The translations under genes were made by a program, and so were the position numbers. 64,000 nt of DNA from VAZQ01 sp036406655. GTDB lineage: Bacteria; Pseudomonadota; Alphaproteobacteria; Rhizobiales; Xanthobacteraceae. The stretch covers positions 4,702 to 68,701 of the forward strand of contig DASXAP010000245.1 of assembly GCA_036406655.1 (NCBI GenBank), written 5' to 3'. Below are positions 35,626 through 44,373 of the stretch, piece by piece. Position 1 is the stretch's first letter; each line of letters starts with the position of its first letter. The notes beneath the pieces are model-generated. The model worked only from the letters and a program-made list of their open reading frames with translations, searched no databases and was not told the origin of the DNA.

Positions 35626-36174
35626 CTACGGCTGCTGCGGGCGGCATTGCGCCGCCGCCAGCGCGCTGCGGGCGGCAGGGATCCACCCCGGCTCCGGCGC
35701 GAAGGCTCTGATCACGATCAACCCGGCAACCGAGGGTGACGTGACGATGAGGCGGTCGGCCCGCGTGATGTCCTGGTCTTCCGGCAGGTCTGCGCGCTGC
35801 GCCGCGGTCATGAGGTCGAGCTCGATGACGCGGCGGCCGGCGGCGCGGTCGTTGATGGCGTAATAAGGCACGCCGCCGCGGGTATAGAAGGAAACCGACG
35901 TGTAGGCCGGACTGATCGGCACCGAGAATTTCAGCGCTGCGCGCGAGAGGTCGTAGCGGCAGACCGAGGCGACGAACGCGGGATCCATGAACGGCATCAC
36001 CGCCTTCTCCGGCGTAGGCGCCGGCAGGGCGACCACGGCGTTGACCGGCGCCATGGCCGAGACCCGGGCATAGGCATCCTGGCTCGCGAGGCCGGGCAGC
36101 ACCAGGACGGTCGCGAGATGCACGATGCCGCCGAGCAGGACCGCGCCCAGCAACCACAGAACGAGGCGAATCAC
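35626..36174 (-). CDS. DUF1254 domain membrane-anchored protein
   Basis: A 182-residue protein with one N-terminal membrane helix (LVLWLLGAVLLGGIVHLATVLVLPG) and a body containing DPAFVASVCRYDLSRAALKFSVPISPAYTSVSFYTR and the DUF1254-type IVTSPSVAGLIVIRAFAPE. It overlaps the upstream DUF1214 gene by 4 bases (ATGA), so the pair is translationally coupled. DUF1254/DUF1214 pairs are common envelope-associated genes of unknown function. Confidence 0.82.
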   Translation of the reverse strand: MIRLVLWLLGAVLLGGIVHLATVLVLPGLASQDAYARVSAMAPVNAVVALPAPTPEKAVMPFMDPAFVASVCRYDLSRAALKFSVPISPAYTSVSFYTRGGVPYYAINDRAAGRRVIELDLMTAAQRADLPEDQDITRADRLIVTSPSVAGLIVIRAFAPEPGWIPAARSALAAAQCRPQQP

Positions 36175-36749
36175 AGGCAGGCCCTCCGGCTGACCGCGGG
36201 CATCGGCGCCTCGCCTCCGGTGTGCGTCGCCAGCCCGACCGGGGTGTCGTAGAGACGGAATACCAGCACGTATTTTTCCACCCCTCCGGTGGGGAGCCAG
36301 TTGCCCGGGCGGGCCCGCGGCCCAAGCACGATGTCGAAGCTGCCGTTCGACTTGCGGACGATCTCCTGGCTGGTGAAGCCCTGTCGCTGCATCGAGTTGG
36401 CCACCAATCGGCCGGCCGGATCGTAGAGCGTCAGGGTCCAGAATCGGGCCTGCGGAGTGATTCCGCTCACCAGCACGTCGCAGCGTCCGTCGAGCGCCCG
36501 CCCGGCATCGTCGGTGCGCGCGTAAAAGCCGATCCCGTCGCCCGATACGACCGGCAGCTCGCCGGTGCGTGCAACCATGCCGCGGGCGTAGGGATCAATG
36601 CCGGTGGTCCCGTTCTTGGGCCAGGCGGTCCAGGCGCCGAGCGTGACCCCGCCATAGGCCGTGCCGCGGGTCAGCGCGGCCCAGGTCGAGCCGAGGCCGA
36701 TGACAGCGGCCAGCGTGAGAGCCAATACGGTTCCAAGGAGCAAGCGCAC
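36171..36749 (-). CDS. DUF1214 domain protein
   Basis: A 192-residue protein with an N-terminal membrane helix (LLLGTVLALTLAAVIGLGSTW) and the DUF1214 beta-rich body, GGVTLGAWTAWPKNG, ARFWTLTLYDPAGRLVANSMQRQGF and YVLVFRLYDTPVG. I use the GTG at 36749, where the helix begins; an ATG at 36926 would lie inside the preceding penicillin-binding protein gene and adds Arg/Pro-rich sequence. It is 43 bases downstream of that gene and coupled to the DUF1254 gene. Confidence 0.8.
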   Translation of the reverse strand: MRLLLGTVLALTLAAVIGLGSTWAALTRGTAYGGVTLGAWTAWPKNGTTGIDPYARGMVARTGELPVVSGDGIGFYARTDDAGRALDGRCDVLVSGITPQARFWTLTLYDPAGRLVANSMQRQGFTSQEIVRKSNGSFDIVLGPRARPGNWLPTGGVEKYVLVFRLYDTPVGLATHTGGEAPMPAVSRRACL

Positions 36750-36792
36750 GGGTTGTTCGGTCCGCCCAGTTAGCAAAACACCTGGCGCCGCC

Positions 36793-39057
36793 TCAATTGC
36801 CGCGAACCGGGCTCGGCGGCTGCCGGTCGGCGGCGGCGGCGAGACCCTCGGGGCGATGCAGCGAGGGATCTTGCGCATCCGCCTTGGTCGGCGTGCTCGG
36901 CTCGACGAGCGCGCGGGCCGCCTCATCCATCAGCCGCTCGACCCGCAGCAGAGCATCCGCCCCGCGCTTGGTCAGCACCGACGGGCGCCCCGCCGCTATC
37001 TCCGATCCCCCCGCCTTCTTGCCGTCGGCTGCGACCGCTCGTCCGGCTCCCGCAGGGGAGACACCCGGAATCGGCTTGAGCTCGATCCCTTGGTGGGCAA
37101 ACAGCATGATCTCGCGCCAGGTTTGCGCCGGGAGCGATCCGCCGGTCATCTGGTTCATGGTCGTGTAATCGTCGTTGCCGAACCAGACGCCGCAGACGAA
37201 ATTTCCGGTGAAACCGACGAACCAGGCATCGCGATACGAGTTCGTCGTGCCGGTCTTGCCCGCCGCCTTGATGCCTTCCATGATGGCGCGCCGCGCGGTG
37301 CCTTCCTCCACCACCTTGTTCATCATCATGCTCATGTCGGCGGCGACCTGCGCGGTGAGGACCTGCACCGGCTTCTTGCCGTCCCGGTCCCAGCGCCAGA
37401 TGAGGTCGCCGTTGCCGGTCCTGACCTCGAGGACGGCATGCGGCGTCATGGCCTTTCCGCCGTTGGGGAACATGGTGTAGCCGCCGGTGTGATCGAGCAC
37501 GGTCACCTCGTCGGCGCCGATCGGCATCGAAGGCGTGTCGGGCAGCGGGGTGCGAATGCCGGCCTTGCGCGCCGTCTCGCGAATCTTGGCGCGGCCGATC
37601 TTCGGATTGCCGTTTCCGAGCGCGATCGAGAGCTTCACCGGAATGACGTTGATGGAGCGGGTGATCGCCTGGGTCAGCGTCATGGCGCCGGCATGCCCGC
37701 CGCCGTAATTCTTGGGGCACCAGTTGCCGATGCAAACCGGCGAGTCCACCACGACCGAGGTCGGCTTGAACCCGTTCATCAGCGCCGTCGCATAGACGTA
37801 GGGCTTGAACGAGGATCCGGGCTGGCGGGCGGCGTCGGTGGCGCGGTTGAACTGGCTCTCCGCGTAGTCGCGTCCGCCGACCATCGCGCGGACTGCCCCG
37901 TCCACGTCCATCAGCACGGCCGCGCCCTGCTTGGCGTGATACTCCCGGCCGTACTGGCGCAGCGAGTCGTCCACCGCCTTCTCCGCGTTCCGCTGCATCT
38001 CGAGGTCGAGCGCCAGCCGCACCACGAACACGCGCTCGTGCACCGACTTGGGCAAGTTGTCGGCGAGCTTCTTCATCTCGTCGAAGGCCCAATCGAGGTA
38101 GTAGCTGGGGGAATGCTCGTCGCGGCGGTCGACCGGGGTAGCGGGATTGCGGCGGGCTCCGAACACCTCGCCCTCGGTCATGAAGCCGGCATCGACCAGG
38201 TTGTCGAGAACGACGTTGGCGCGGGCGCGGGCGGCCGGCAGGTTGAGGTGCGGCGCGAACCTCGACGGCGCCTTGAACAGGCCCGCCAGCATTGCCGCCT
38301 CGGCAAGGCTCACGTCGCGCGCCGACTTGTTGAAGTAGTACTGCGCCGCTGCATCGACGCCGAAAGTGCCGCCACCCAGATAGGCGCGGTCGAGGTAGAG
38401 CTTGAGGATCTCGTTCTTGGGAAGCCGGGTTTCCAGCCACAGCGCCAGGAACGCTTCCTTGACCTTGCGTTCGATCGTGCGCTCGTTCGACAGGAACAGG
38501 TTCTTGGCCAATTGCTGGGAAATCGACGAGCCGCCCTGCACCACGCCGCCGGCCCTGGCGTTGGTCACCATGGCCCGGAACAGGCCGGGAAAGTCGATCC
38601 CGAAATGTTCGTAGAAGCGGCGATCCTCGGTTGCGAGCGTGGCCTTGATCAGATGGTCGGGGTATTCTTCGAGGCGCAGTGCATCATTGTGCTTGATTCC
38701 ACGCGAGCCCACCTCGTTTCCGTAACGGTCCAGGAACGTGACAGCGAGCTCGGATTTCTTCAGCCAATCGTCGTCCGACGTCTCACGGAAGGCCGGAATC
38801 GCCAGTGCCAGCATTACCACGAGCCCGCCGGTGCCGAGTGTCAGCGATTCCGAGATCGGCTCGACGAAGTACCAGCGCCGCCAGCCCGCCACGTGAAACC
38901 GGTCCATGAACACCGTGAAGCGCTCATAGACCTCTCGCCCCCAGGTCTGGGCCTGATACATCCCGAAGTCGAGGCGCGAATCGAGATCGAGAAGAACCCG
39001 GCGCAGCCGTGCAGCCATGCCGTCGCGATTGCCATTTTTCTGAAAGAGATCGGCCAA
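36793..39057 (-). CDS. Class A penicillin-binding protein (PBP1A family)
   Basis: A 754-residue bifunctional murein synthase. A membrane helix lies at about 72-90. The GT51 domain has EDRRFYEHFGID (catalytic Glu144) and GGSSISQQLAKN (175-186). The transpeptidase domain has SSFK (active Ser415), SIN (468-470) and KTGTT (601-605). The C-terminal tail is Pro/Ala-rich. A long N-terminal extension (about 70 residues before the helix) is typical of alphaproteobacterial members. Start at 39057 (MADLFQKN). Confidence 0.95.
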   Translation of the reverse strand: MADLFQKNGNRDGMAARLRRVLLDLDSRLDFGMYQAQTWGREVYERFTVFMDRFHVAGWRRWYFVEPISESLTLGTGGLVVMLALAIPAFRETSDDDWLKKSELAVTFLDRYGNEVGSRGIKHNDALRLEEYPDHLIKATLATEDRRFYEHFGIDFPGLFRAMVTNARAGGVVQGGSSISQQLAKNLFLSNERTIERKVKEAFLALWLETRLPKNEILKLYLDRAYLGGGTFGVDAAAQYYFNKSARDVSLAEAAMLAGLFKAPSRFAPHLNLPAARARANVVLDNLVDAGFMTEGEVFGARRNPATPVDRRDEHSPSYYLDWAFDEMKKLADNLPKSVHERVFVVRLALDLEMQRNAEKAVDDSLRQYGREYHAKQGAAVLMDVDGAVRAMVGGRDYAESQFNRATDAARQPGSSFKPYVYATALMNGFKPTSVVVDSPVCIGNWCPKNYGGGHAGAMTLTQAITRSINVIPVKLSIALGNGNPKIGRAKIRETARKAGIRTPLPDTPSMPIGADEVTVLDHTGGYTMFPNGGKAMTPHAVLEVRTGNGDLIWRWDRDGKKPVQVLTAQVAADMSMMMNKVVEEGTARRAIMEGIKAAGKTGTTNSYRDAWFVGFTGNFVCGVWFGNDDYTTMNQMTGGSLPAQTWREIMLFAHQGIELKPIPGVSPAGAGRAVAADGKKAGGSEIAAGRPSVLTKRGADALLRVERLMDEAARALVEPSTPTKADAQDPSLHRPEGLAAAADRQPPSPVRGN

Positions 39058-39192
39058 TGCTTTCCCCGGAGATGGAGGTCCCGATCGAGCAGGCTTGCGG
39101 CAGCCGGAACTGCTCGGCCGCTCGATATCTTTAGCCGATGCAAGGGTTCCAAACTATGGCGCAGGCGCCACAAAGTGAACGGATGCGGGTAA

Positions 39193-39753
39193 ATGGGGAC
39201 TGACGGCAAGCTCGGGGATCTGACGCGGCGGGCGCGTGAGCAGGCTTCAGCCCGGCCCGTTGAAGAACCCGATCTCCGCCCGTTCTGGGAGCGCAAGCGC
39301 TTGAGCGAAATGACGGATTCCGAATGGGAGAGCCTTTGCGACGGCTGCGGCCGCTGCTGCCTGGTCAAGCTCGAGGATGCCGATGACAAGGCGCGGACCT
39401 ACTTCACCGACGTGGGTTGCCGGCTGCTCGACAGCAATAGCTGCCGCTGCCGCGATTACCCCAACCGCACCAGCAAGGTGAAGGACTGCGTTCGCTTGAC
39501 CCCTCGGAACCTCGGCCGAATCGTCTGGCTTCCTCCGACCTGCGCCTATCGCCTCTTGGCCGACGGCGGCGAGCTCTACTGGTGGCACCCCCTCGTCTCC
39601 GGCGACCCGGAGACCGTGCATCAGGCCGGCATCTCGGTGCGTGGGCGCGTCGTCGCGAGCGAGGACGAGGTCGACGACAATGACCTCGAGGATCACATCG
39701 TGAGCTGGCCGCTGCGGTTGCCGAAGCCCGCGCGGAAATCTGGGAGGCGGTGA
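39193..39753 (+). CDS. YcgN family cysteine cluster protein (UPF0260)
   Basis: A 186-residue soluble protein with the CxxCxxCC-type cluster LCDGCGRCCLVKLED and a second group, VGCRLLDSNSCRCRDYPNRT with VKDCVRLTP. These cysteines may bind an iron-sulfur cluster or zinc. PFWERKRLSEMTDSEWESLC before the cluster and GGELYWWHPLVSGDPETVHQAGISV after it match the YcgN family. Function unknown. Confidence 0.9.
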   Translation: MGTDGKLGDLTRRAREQASARPVEEPDLRPFWERKRLSEMTDSEWESLCDGCGRCCLVKLEDADDKARTYFTDVGCRLLDSNSCRCRDYPNRTSKVKDCVRLTPRNLGRIVWLPPTCAYRLLADGGELYWWHPLVSGDPETVHQAGISVRGRVVASEDEVDDNDLEDHIVSWPLRLPKPARKSGRR

Positions 39754-39756
39754 TTA

Positions 39757-39772
39757 CCCCGGTAGCTCAGCT
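39757..39772 (+). other. Possible 5' tRNA fragment
   Basis: CCCCGGTAGCTCAGCT looks like the end of an acceptor stem plus the D-arm start (GGTAGCTCAG) of many bacterial tRNAs. The next bases do not continue the D-loop (GGTAGAGC expected) and no anticodon or T-arm follows. It lies just before an A-rich spacer and the VapBC module, so it may be a remnant left by insertion or deletion at a tRNA gene. Confidence 0.3.
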
Positions 39773-39846
39773 ATTTCGATTGCGGCTGCAACAAGGAAGA
39801 ATTATAGAAAGAAGGAAGAATCAGAAAGATCAGGCGCGGCAGGGCC

Positions 39847-40110
39847 ATGGCTCTCAACATCAAGAACGCAGAGACCGAGAAGCTCGCCCGCGAGCTGGCT
39901 CGACGCCGAGGTCAGGGAATCACGGAAGCGGTCACCGAGGCACTGCGCAAGGAGGTCGAGCGGGAGCGCAAGAGACCCGGCCGGGGTGGCTATGACAAGT
40001 TACAGCGCGACATCGATGAGATCGTTGCGCGCGTCAAGCGACTTCCGGTGCTCGACAATAGAACGGACGATGAAATCCTCGGATACAACGATCGGGGACA
40101 CTTCGACTGA
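39847..40110 (+). CDS. vapB: VapB-type antitoxin (PSK/Rv0623 family)
   Basis: An 87-residue protein with an N-terminal DNA-binding strand and helix (MALNIKNAETEKLARELARRRGQGITEAVTEAL) and a C-terminal toxin-wrapping part rich in charged residues (DEIVARVKRLPVLDNRTDDEILGY). It is the antitoxin for the PIN toxin that follows. The stop and the toxin ATG overlap by one base (TGATG, 40108-40112). Confidence 0.92.
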   Translation: MALNIKNAETEKLARELARRRGQGITEAVTEALRKEVERERKRPGRGGYDKLQRDIDEIVARVKRLPVLDNRTDDEILGYNDRGHFD

Positions 40111-40508
40111 TGGTCATTGACGCGTCGGTGCTGGTCGCCATTCTGCTTGACGAGCCCGAACGCGAGGCATTCCAGCGCGTCATTGATGCTTCTGCGGCGC
40201 GGCTGGTCTCCGCCGTGACCAAGCTCGAGGCGAGCGTCGTGATGATGGCTCGGCGGGGCTCCGCGGCAGCCGACGAACTCGATCGTTTGCTTGCAGCCAT
40301 CGCGGCCATAGTTGTTCCTTTCGACAATCATCAAGCGGACGTCGCGCGCCGCGCCTTCGAACGCTACGGAAAGGGCCGGCACAGGGCGGCGCTGAATCTC
40401 GGCGACTGTGCCGCGTACGCACTGGCTATCGCGGAGGCGGAGCCGCTCTTGTTCAAGGGCACGGACTTCAGCGCGACCGATGTCGAGAGGGTGGAGCTCG
40501 GTCGGTAG
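40110..40508 (+). CDS. vapC: VapC PIN-domain ribonuclease toxin
   Basis: A 132-residue PIN nuclease. The four acidic residues are Asp4 (VIDASVLVAIL), Glu40 (KLEAS), Asp99 (NLGDCAAYALA) and Asp119 (FKGTDFSATDV). VapC toxins cut tRNA or rRNA. Length and order with vapB are canonical, so the module looks functional. Confidence 0.93.
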   Translation: MVIDASVLVAILLDEPEREAFQRVIDASAARLVSAVTKLEASVVMMARRGSAAADELDRLLAAIAAIVVPFDNHQADVARRAFERYGKGRHRAALNLGDCAAYALAIAEAEPLLFKGTDFSATDVERVELGR

Positions 40509-40661
40509 ATCGCCCCAGTCGGCTCTATGAAATCTGTAGTCAACTGATCCCAGGTCAACTTCACTCTGCTTGGGTGGCGTTCGTCCCGCGCATGGCTCGC
40601 GCGGCCTGCTTCCCCTATAAGTGCCGCGCGCCTGCGCCTCCCGGCCGGCGCGAGGCATCAG

Positions 40662-42128
40662 ATGCGCGACCCTCTTCCCTCAGTGCCGGACTATCCCAGC
40701 CTCGATCATGCAGCGGCACGACGCATCGTCGTCGGCGTGCTGGTGACGATGCTCCTTGCCGCTCTCGACCAGGTCATGGTCGCGACCGCGCTGCCGAGCA
40801 TCGCCTCCGACCTCGCCGACCTCGACAATCTTCCGTGGGTGGTCACCGCCAATCTTCTGTCCGCCACCGCCGCCACTCCCCTCTACGGCAAGCTGTCCGA
40901 CATTCACGGCCGCCGCCGGATGATGCTGATCGCGATCGGCATCTACGCGGTGGGATCGCTTGCCTGCGCGCTCGCGACGACGATGCTGAGCTTGATCGTA
41001 GGTCGCGCCGTGCAGGGGCTCGGCGGCGGCGGGCTCATGCCGCTGGTGCAGACCATCATTGGCGATGTCGCTTCTCCGCGCGAGCGGCCGCGCTATCAGT
41101 CCTACACCTCGTCGACCTTCATCGTCTCGACCGTCGGCGGACCGCTGCTCGGCGGCTTCATCGCCGAGCACCTGCACTGGTCGTGGATCTTCTGGGTCAA
41201 CCTGCCGCTGTGCGGCGTCGCTTACCTGCTCACCCACAGGGTGCTGCAGCGAATGCCCCGGCACGACCGCCCGCATCGCCTCGATCTGCTCGGCGCCGCG
41301 CTGATGGTGAGCGCGGCGAGCGCCTTGATGCTCGCGCTGACCTGGGGGGGCCGGCGCCTTCCCTGGCTCTCCACTCCCATCCTCGCGCTGCTTGCGATCT
41401 CCGCCGTGCTGTGGGCTCTGTTCGCATGGCGAATGATGGCCGCGAAGGAGCCGTTCATTCCGCTCGCGGTGCTGCGCGACGGCGCCATGCGCGTCGGCAC
41501 CGGCGCCGCTTTCTTCGGAGTGGGGGTTGCGATTGCGCTGACCATCGTCCTGCCGCTCTACGCCCAGGTCGCACTGGGACTCTCGATCAGCGGCTCGGCC
41601 GCCACGATCATTGCGCTGCAAGGTGCTGCCACGACGACCTCGATCGTCGGCGGCCGGCTGCTGGTCCGCTTCACCCATTACAAGCGGGTGCCGCTCGTCG
41701 GCCTCTCCTGCGCCATGGCGGCGCTCGCTCCGCTCGCGATTGCGCCAACCGAGATCCCGCCGGCGGCGGCGCTCGCGCTCATTGCGCTCACCGGTCTTGG
41801 AATAGGCCCGATGTTTCCCTTCACCGTCGTGGTGGTGCAGAACGCGGTCGCGCTGCATCAGCTCGGCATCGCCACCGGGACGATGAACTTCTTCCGCGCG
41901 CTCGGCTCCACCTTCATCGTCACGGGCTTCGGCGCCATCGTGCTCGCCGGCATGCCGATGATCCGCGGCACGGCCGCCGGAGCAGGGCTCGCCGGCGCAG
42001 ACGGCGGATCTGCTTTCAGCTGGGTTTTCGCTGCAGCGATCGCCTGCCTCGGGGTTGCGCTCGCCTGCATCCTCGCCCTGACCGAGCGTCCGCTGCGCGG
42101 CGCCGGCATGCCGCGGTCCAAGTCATAG
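40662..42128 (+). CDS. DHA2-type MFS drug exporter
   Basis: A 488-residue, 14-helix type major facilitator. Signatures: LAALDQVMVATALPSIASDL (motif D1), WVVTANLLSATAATPLYGKLSDIHGRRRMM (motif A), GRAVQGLGGGGLMPLVQTIIGDV (motif B region) and GPLLGGFIAEHLHWSWIFWVNLP (motif C). It exports drugs or lipophilic compounds by proton antiport. No adjacent TetR or MarR gene was found. It is followed by a paralogue on the same strand. Confidence 0.92.
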   Translation: MRDPLPSVPDYPSLDHAAARRIVVGVLVTMLLAALDQVMVATALPSIASDLADLDNLPWVVTANLLSATAATPLYGKLSDIHGRRRMMLIAIGIYAVGSLACALATTMLSLIVGRAVQGLGGGGLMPLVQTIIGDVASPRERPRYQSYTSSTFIVSTVGGPLLGGFIAEHLHWSWIFWVNLPLCGVAYLLTHRVLQRMPRHDRPHRLDLLGAALMVSAASALMLALTWGGRRLPWLSTPILALLAISAVLWALFAWRMMAAKEPFIPLAVLRDGAMRVGTGAAFFGVGVAIALTIVLPLYAQVALGLSISGSAATIIALQGAATTTSIVGGRLLVRFTHYKRVPLVGLSCAMAALAPLAIAPTEIPPAAALALIALTGLGIGPMFPFTVVVVQNAVALHQLGIATGTMNFFRALGSTFIVTGFGAIVLAGMPMIRGTAAGAGLAGADGGSAFSWVFAAAIACLGVALACILALTERPLRGAGMPRSKS

Positions 42129-42276
42129 AGCGCATCAGCTGGCGCCGTGCGAGAGGCCTTTCCATCATAGCTGCTCTGTTCGCGCCAGCATTGCCTCCCC
42201 GGCCGGTCGGGCGATATTCAGCCTTCCGGCGGCTGAAGATCATTTGGACCATGCCTCTGCTGCACCGAATAGCTTG

Positions 42277-43821
42277 ATGCCAATCACCTCGACGCGCCGC
42301 GCCCCCGAGCCCGATCATTCAAGCCCAAGCAGCTCTCACCCGCCGCTCAAGCAAAGCGAGGTGCGGTTGATCTTCTACGGCCTGATGCTCGGGATGTTCC
42401 TGTCTGCCCTCAATCAGACGATCGTTGCCACCGCGTTGCCGACCATCGGCCGTGACTTCGGTGATTTCGAGAACCTCTCCTGGGTCATCATTGCCTATCT
42501 GCTGGCCTCGACCGTGGTGTCCCCGGTCTATGGCAAGCTGTCCGACATCCATGGCCGCCGAGCGACAATGCTGGTCGCGATAAGCCTGTTCGTGGTCGGC
42601 TCGGCCATCTCGGCCGTGGCGCCCGGGATATTGGCGCTCATCGCCGGCCGGACGCTGCAGGGCATCGGCGGCGGCGGCATCGTGCCGCTCACCCAGACCG
42701 TCATCGCCGACATGGTCGCGCCGCGCGAACGCGGCCGCTATCAGGCCTATATGGGAACCTCCTGGATCGTTGCCGGCGTGGCAGGCCCGGCGCTCGGCGG
42801 CATCCTCGCCGAGCACCTGCATTGGTCGCTGATCTTCTGGCTCAATGTGCCGCTCGGGCTCGCCGCCGCCTTGCTCGGCTTTCACGCCATGAAGCGGCTG
42901 CCCCTGCACGCCCGCCCGCATCAGCTGGATGTGCCGGGTGCCGTGCTGATGATGGCGGCGGCCACCGTGTTTCTCGTCGCGCTCACTTCCGGCGGAGTGC
43001 GCATCCCCTGGACCTCCTCGACAATGCTGGCGCTGCTGGGGATCTCGTTCCTGCTCGGCGCGGCCTTCGTGTGGCGCCTGATGCGCGCCCCCGAGCCGTT
43101 CCTTCCGCTCACGGTCGTGCGCAATCCAGTGATGCGCGACGGCACCGCCGCAACCTCCTGGACCATGGGGGCAGTGCTCGGATTGACCGTCTATCTGCCG
43201 TTCTACCTGCAGATCGTGCACCGGCTGTCGGCGAGCGATGCCGGTCTCGCGCTCATTCCCATCGTCGTCATGACGACGCCGGGCTCGATGACCTCGGGCC
43301 GCTCGATGATGTACCTGCGGCGCTACAAGGTCTCCGCGATCGCCGGCGCGAGCATCGCCATCGCCAGCCTCACCGCGCTGGTGATCTGGCCGGCGATGCC
43401 GCTCTACGGGGTGATCGGCGTTTTGCTCCTGATCGGCTATGGCGTCGGGACCGTCTATCCGGTCGCCACCGTATCGATTCAGAATGCGGTGCCGTCCCAC
43501 CAGGTCGGCACCGCCACGGGCGCGATGAACTTCTTCCGCGCGCTTGCGAGCACGCTCGCGGTCGCGGTCATGGGCGCGATTCTCCTGTCGGGCCTCGGAG
43601 TGACACCCGATCGCGGCGCCGGCATCGAGTTGCTGGCGGAGGCCGCGGCCACGGCGGGCGCCGACAGCGTCAGCGTGTTCCGTTCGGTGTTCCTGGCAGC
43701 GGACGCGTTCCTCGTGCTCGCGCTCGTCGCCATGCTCATGATGGAGGAGCGGCCGCTGCGGGGGCAGACGACCCGGCCTGTCTCGCCGCCGGCGCAAGCG
43801 CCGCCGGCTCCGGCCGAGTAG
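42277..43821 (+). CDS. DHA2-type MFS drug exporter (second copy)
   Basis: A 514-residue paralogue of the preceding exporter with the same motif order: LSALNQTIVATALPTIGRDF, WVIIAYLLASTVVSPVYGKLSDIHGRRATM, GRTLQGIGGGGIVPLTQTVIADM and GPALGGILAEHLHWSLIFWLNVP. Start at 42277 (MPITSTRR) is an ATG; a TTG at 42244 would add 11 residues. The two genes probably arose by tandem duplication and then diverged. Confidence 0.92.
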   Translation: MPITSTRRAPEPDHSSPSSSHPPLKQSEVRLIFYGLMLGMFLSALNQTIVATALPTIGRDFGDFENLSWVIIAYLLASTVVSPVYGKLSDIHGRRATMLVAISLFVVGSAISAVAPGILALIAGRTLQGIGGGGIVPLTQTVIADMVAPRERGRYQAYMGTSWIVAGVAGPALGGILAEHLHWSLIFWLNVPLGLAAALLGFHAMKRLPLHARPHQLDVPGAVLMMAAATVFLVALTSGGVRIPWTSSTMLALLGISFLLGAAFVWRLMRAPEPFLPLTVVRNPVMRDGTAATSWTMGAVLGLTVYLPFYLQIVHRLSASDAGLALIPIVVMTTPGSMTSGRSMMYLRRYKVSAIAGASIAIASLTALVIWPAMPLYGVIGVLLLIGYGVGTVYPVATVSIQNAVPSHQVGTATGAMNFFRALASTLAVAVMGAILLSGLGVTPDRGAGIELLAEAAATAGADSVSVFRSVFLAADAFLVLALVAMLMMEERPLRGQTTRPVSPPAQAPPAPAE

Positions 43822-43953
43822 GCTCAACGGCGTTTCGTTCCCTGCGAGGCCGCCCCCTCAGGCATGCAAGTTCCGGCGGTTCAGCTCGCCGTCACTCGGG
43901 CCATATCCGATCCAGGTTGCAACAATTTGGCAATTTAATCTGGAGTTCGGAAC

Positions 43954-44196
43954 ATGACGCCGCACCTGAACACGCCGCACCTGATGCGATCACTCGCAGC
44001 CGCGATAGCCTTGCTTGGACTGCTGGCGGCGCCGGCGCTTGCCCAGAGAATTTCTTCGCAGTCGCCGGAGGCGGCGGCGCCCGATCTGGCACGTCCCAAT
44101 GTTGTGATGTTCCATGGCAAGAAGATCGGGCAGGACCCGGACCCGTTCATCCGAAACGAGATGCTGCGCCACGCTGATTCCGGGTGGGCCGACTAA
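43954..44196 (+). CDS. Small secreted hypothetical protein
   Basis: An 80-residue precursor with a signal peptide (LAAAIALLGLLAAPALAQ, cleavage after ALA). The mature part, DLARPNVVMFHGKKIGQDPDPFIRNEMLRHADSGW, is short and conserved-looking. The ATG at 43984 (MRSLAAA) is an equally good start. Function unknown. Confidence 0.6.
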   Translation: MTPHLNTPHLMRSLAAAIALLGLLAAPALAQRISSQSPEAAAPDLARPNVVMFHGKKIGQDPDPFIRNEMLRHADSGWAD

Positions 44197-44282
44197 ATTT
44201 AGCGTTCGTTTGTGAGCACTGCGCGCGACTTCGAACTCCGATCGCATAGGCGATGACGATGCCCGCCGCGCACTCCAAAGGG

Positions 44283-44347
44283 CATGATAGCCGGCCTTGT
44301 GCCTCTCGATCCTGAATCGGGATCGCCGGGCCAAGCCGGCGATGACA
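44283..44347 (+). repeat. Dispersed intergenic repeat, copy 1
   Basis: Shares CCGGCCTTGTGCC, TCTCGATCCTGAATCGGGATCG, CGGGCCAAGCC and GATGACA with 56811-56887. The GATCCTGAATCGGGATC core is a palindrome. Similar elements are scattered between genes in Bradyrhizobium-type genomes. Confidence 0.7.
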
Positions 44348-44373
44348 GCTCGTTGCAGCCTGCGTAGCCAACC

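Noticed and set aside
36661..39192. An 843-residue open frame on the plus strand opposite the penicillin-binding protein gene
   Set aside because: High-GC codon bias leaves antisense frames open; composition is Arg/His/Gly-rich without domains, and the minus-strand gene has all catalytic motifs.
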